Assembly: GCA_900320405.1 (NCBI GenBank)
Contig: OOHM01000002.1
Span: 351,851-415,850 of the forward strand
Direction of reading: 5' to 3'
Length of the DNA: 64,000 nucleotides
DNA from: an uncultured Pseudomonadota bacterium
GTDB lineage: Bacteria; Pseudomonadota; Alphaproteobacteria; Rs-D84
Below are positions 62,100 through 64,000 of this stretch, one piece after another (position 1 is the first letter of the stretch; every line of letters begins with the position of its first letter). Both the position numbers and the translations under genes were made by a program. The notes under the pieces are model-generated. The model was not told the DNA's origin. It was given only the letters and a program-made list of their open reading frames with translations, and made no database searches.

Positions 62100-63476
62100 A
62101 TGTTGAAAAAAATTCTGATTTTGTTTGTAATGTTGGTGCCGGTTGTGGCGAATTTTGCCTTTGCCGCAGATAAAAAGAAAGAAGAACCAATTGAACACCT
62201 GACCGATGAACAGATTTATGATGAATTGAAAAAATTGGCACTGGTGTTCGAAGTGTCGCGTGAAAACTTTGTAGAAGAGGCCGACGAACGCAAGATGTTA
62301 GAGGCCGCAATGAATGGTATGTTGTCTGCGCTGGATCCGCATTCTTCGTATTTGAACAAAGACGATTTCAAAGATTTTAATGACAAATCTACCGGCGAAT
62401 TCGGTGGGTTGGGTATTCAAATTACATCTGACCGCGGGGCGGTGCGCGTGATTTCGCCAATTGATGATACGCCGGCGGAAAAAGCCGGAATCAAGGCCGG
62501 TGATTATATTACACATATTGATGATGAACCTGTGTTTGATTTGACATTGAATGCGGCGGTCAAAAAAATGAAGGGCAAACCCGGAACCAAGGTCAAATTA
62601 ACCGTTATTTCTGGGGACAATGAACCTAAAACAATCACACTGAAACGCGCAATTATCAAGGTTAAATCGGTAAAGTTTGAAGAAAAACAATTGGCGGATG
62701 CGGACGCCGATGCACCAAAAATTGGCTATATTCGAATTTCTGATTTTGGGTCAACGACCGCACGCGATTTGCGCGACGCGATTAAATCATTGGAAAAAAA
62801 GAAGGTTATTGGTTATGTGTTGGATGTGCGAAACAATCCGGGCGGATATTTGACCGCGGCAATTGATGTGTCGGATGCGTTCCTGGACGGTGGGGAAATT
62901 GTTTCAACGCGCGGAAAAAATAAAACCGATATAGATCGCAGTTTTGCCAAACCCGGTGATTTAACAAATGGTAAACCGTTGGTTGTTTTAATTAACCACG
63001 GGTCGGCATCGGCATCTGAAATTGTTGCCGGCGCAATTCAAGACAATAAACGCGGAATTATTATGGGGTCACAAAGTTTCGGCAAAGGCAGTGTTCAACA
63101 ACAGAAACCATTGGGCGACGGGACGGCAATTCATATAACAATTGCGCGGTATTACACGCCCAGTGGCACATCAATTCAGAATACCGGTATTACACCGGAT
63201 GTAGAGGTTTTGCAGAGCAAGGTCAAGCCAATAGAAAAACGCGAAAGTATGTATTCCGAGGCGTCTTTCCGTAATTCTTTAAAGAACGATGCGGCCCAGA
63301 AAAAGGCGCGTTCAAAAGATAAAAGCGGCAAAACCGATGATGAAGATGATGATGAAGACTATGAAAACCTGACCGATGCGGAAAAAGATGCGCGCGATTA
63401 TCAATTACAACGCGGTATGGAAATGGTTATCGCAATGTCCAAATTGGCCGAGCCAATTAAGAAAGAAGAAAATTAG
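62100..63476 (+). CDS. ctpA: C-terminal processing protease (S41)
   Basis: 458 residues. A signal peptide (MLKKILILFVMLVPVVANFAFA) is followed by a PDZ domain (about 95-180, FGGLGIQITSDRGAVRVISP in outline). The catalytic dyad is S304 (HGSASASEIVAGA) and K329 (SQSFGKGSVQ). The C-terminal 60 residues are Asp/Glu/Lys-rich (KTDDEDDDEDYENLTDAEKDA). It processes or degrades periplasmic proteins, often wall enzymes and their regulators. It is downstream of envC-like genes in many alphaproteobacteria. The SD AAAGGAAAGCGGT selects 62100. Confidence 0.95.
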   Translation: MLKKILILFVMLVPVVANFAFAADKKKEEPIEHLTDEQIYDELKKLALVFEVSRENFVEEADERKMLEAAMNGMLSALDPHSSYLNKDDFKDFNDKSTGEFGGLGIQITSDRGAVRVISPIDDTPAEKAGIKAGDYITHIDDEPVFDLTLNAAVKKMKGKPGTKVKLTVISGDNEPKTITLKRAIIKVKSVKFEEKQLADADADAPKIGYIRISDFGSTTARDLRDAIKSLEKKKVIGYVLDVRNNPGGYLTAAIDVSDAFLDGGEIVSTRGKNKTDIDRSFAKPGDLTNGKPLVVLINHGSASASEIVAGAIQDNKRGIIMGSQSFGKGSVQQQKPLGDGTAIHITIARYYTPSGTSIQNTGITPDVEVLQSKVKPIEKRESMYSEASFRNSLKNDAAQKKARSKDKSGKTDDEDDDEDYENLTDAEKDARDYQLQRGMEMVIAMSKLAEPIKKEEN

Positions 63477-63552
63477 TGGTTAATACGGGCGTATCCAATC
63501 GCAACAGAGCGGCGGAATGCGCCCGAATGTTTTACTTGTTTTAAATTGAATT

Positions 63553-64000
63553 TTAACAATTTTGCGGTTGACACATTCCACTTACACACAGAATACCACA
63601 ACGGTTACCTTCTGGGTTCCCACAGTCTGCGTTGGTTTGACATCTTTGTACAGGGGTGTCGGTTTTATTTGCCAATTGCCACAGTAAACAATTTGCATCT
63701 GTATGTTCGGCATTTGCAACATATTCAATGCATTCATTGTCAATTGGGTGAACATGCCCCCAGTAGTCATCAGCGGCCTGAGACGCGTATGTCAACGGTT
63801 CAAGGACAGATCCGGCGGTAACTAAATCCCCTTCGTGCCCAGATGCAACGTGCACATCACCAAATGGGCCGGTTTCGGTGTCTGTTTCCGGGTTAAAAAT
63901 TCCGCGTTGGGTAACAACGCCTTCGGTTCCGGTTGTTTCAACAACACTGCCGTTTGTAAAGTTTGCACCGGTTGCACCAATTTTGTTTTGCTTGGTTGCG
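63553..64000 (-). CDS. Secreted Cys-rich family protein, N-terminus outside the window
   Basis: The minus frame is open from base 64000 to a stop at 63553-63555 (148 codons seen). It reads ATKQNKIGATGANFTNGSVV, then GVVTQRGIF, GDLVTAGSVLEPL and a Cys-rich end (NAEHTDANCLLWQL, CQTNADC, CGILCVSGMC). The stalk end (KQNKI), the RGIF block and AHTDxNCLL match the family at 20210 and 36017. Its promoter element, if any, lies beyond the right edge. A GC hairpin (63487-63525) lies after the stop. 63477-63552 holds no gene. Confidence 0.75.
   Translation of the reverse strand, partial: ATKQNKIGATGANFTNGSVVETTGTEGVVTQRGIFNPETDTETGPFGDVHVASGHEGDLVTAGSVLEPLTYASQAADDYWGHVHPIDNECIEYVANAEHTDANCLLWQLANKTDTPVQRCQTNADCGNPEGNRCGILCVSGMCQPQNC

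Noticed and set aside
1..64000. CRISPR array or toxin-antitoxin pair
   Set aside because: No regularly spaced direct repeats and no recognisable cas or TA genes were found.

Overview
The window looks like chromosome of an uncultured, host-associated type alphaproteobacterium. The evidence is the tilS-ftsH order, the envC/ctpA neighbourhood, alphaproteobacterial-type sigma-32 promoters (CTTG, 17-18 bases, CTATAT) before clpB and groES, GDP-perosamine genes like those of Caulobacter and Brucella, and the PBP1C/alpha-2-macroglobulin pair. Base composition is moderately AT-rich, and leucine is written mostly TTG; a tRNA-Leu(CAA) that reads it is present. No plasmid, prophage, CRISPR or insertion-sequence genes were seen, so most of the window is vertically inherited core plus lineage-specific surface genes. 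The taxonomic placement is inference.

Layout: 1-1895 is a MotA/TolQ-like plus OmpA-domain pair (minus strand, cut by the window start). 2078-3281 is rpsF-rpsR-rplI. 3395-14490 is a 12-gene surface-polysaccharide operon: stealth-type phosphotransferase, glycosyltransferases, GDP-mannose dehydratase, reductase, perosamine synthase, two acetyltransferases and a methyltransferase. 14530-17786 (minus) holds an orphan T7-type tail-fibre-like protein, a DsbA-like protein, recO, tRNA-Leu and rpmB. 17951-22659 holds an N-domain-less ClpB and groESL. 25428-33477 (minus) is pbpC and a 1905-residue alpha-2-macroglobulin. 33722-35514 is rpsB-tsf. 36608-41249 holds HIT, DUF167, LOG, tilS, ftsH and an MBL hydrolase. 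41303-43433 is a four-gene cluster of acyl-carrier-protein fusions and Cys-rich proteins. 43462-49444 holds prmC, an M23 peptidase, polA, an OMP and pth. 49441-53915 holds three exported Cys-rich or lipid-anchored proteins. 54170-57226 is an OMP trio. 58782-63476 holds tyrS, envC-like, a kinase-like gene and ctpA.

Two things stand out. First, a dispersed promoter module occurs four times (20071, 24790, 35878, 57324): 21-base inverted repeats around a 45-47-base segment, placed before a family of small secreted Cys-rich proteins that share one signal peptide and a 'TVTSKxYVDT' stalk but have different C-termini. In the first copy the inner segment is in the opposite orientation to copies 3 and 4 (43 of 47 bases match only after reverse complementation), and an extended -10 promoter flips with it. 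This is what a family of phase-variable invertible promoters would look like. A fifth family member, on the minus strand, runs off the right edge. Second, the 41303-43433 cluster encodes two proteins with an N-terminal acyl-carrier domain joined to a Cys-rich domain that also occurs alone; all four proteins end in KQR, three of them in YGKQR. I do not recognise this architecture.

All assignments come from reading the sequence; no database search was run.
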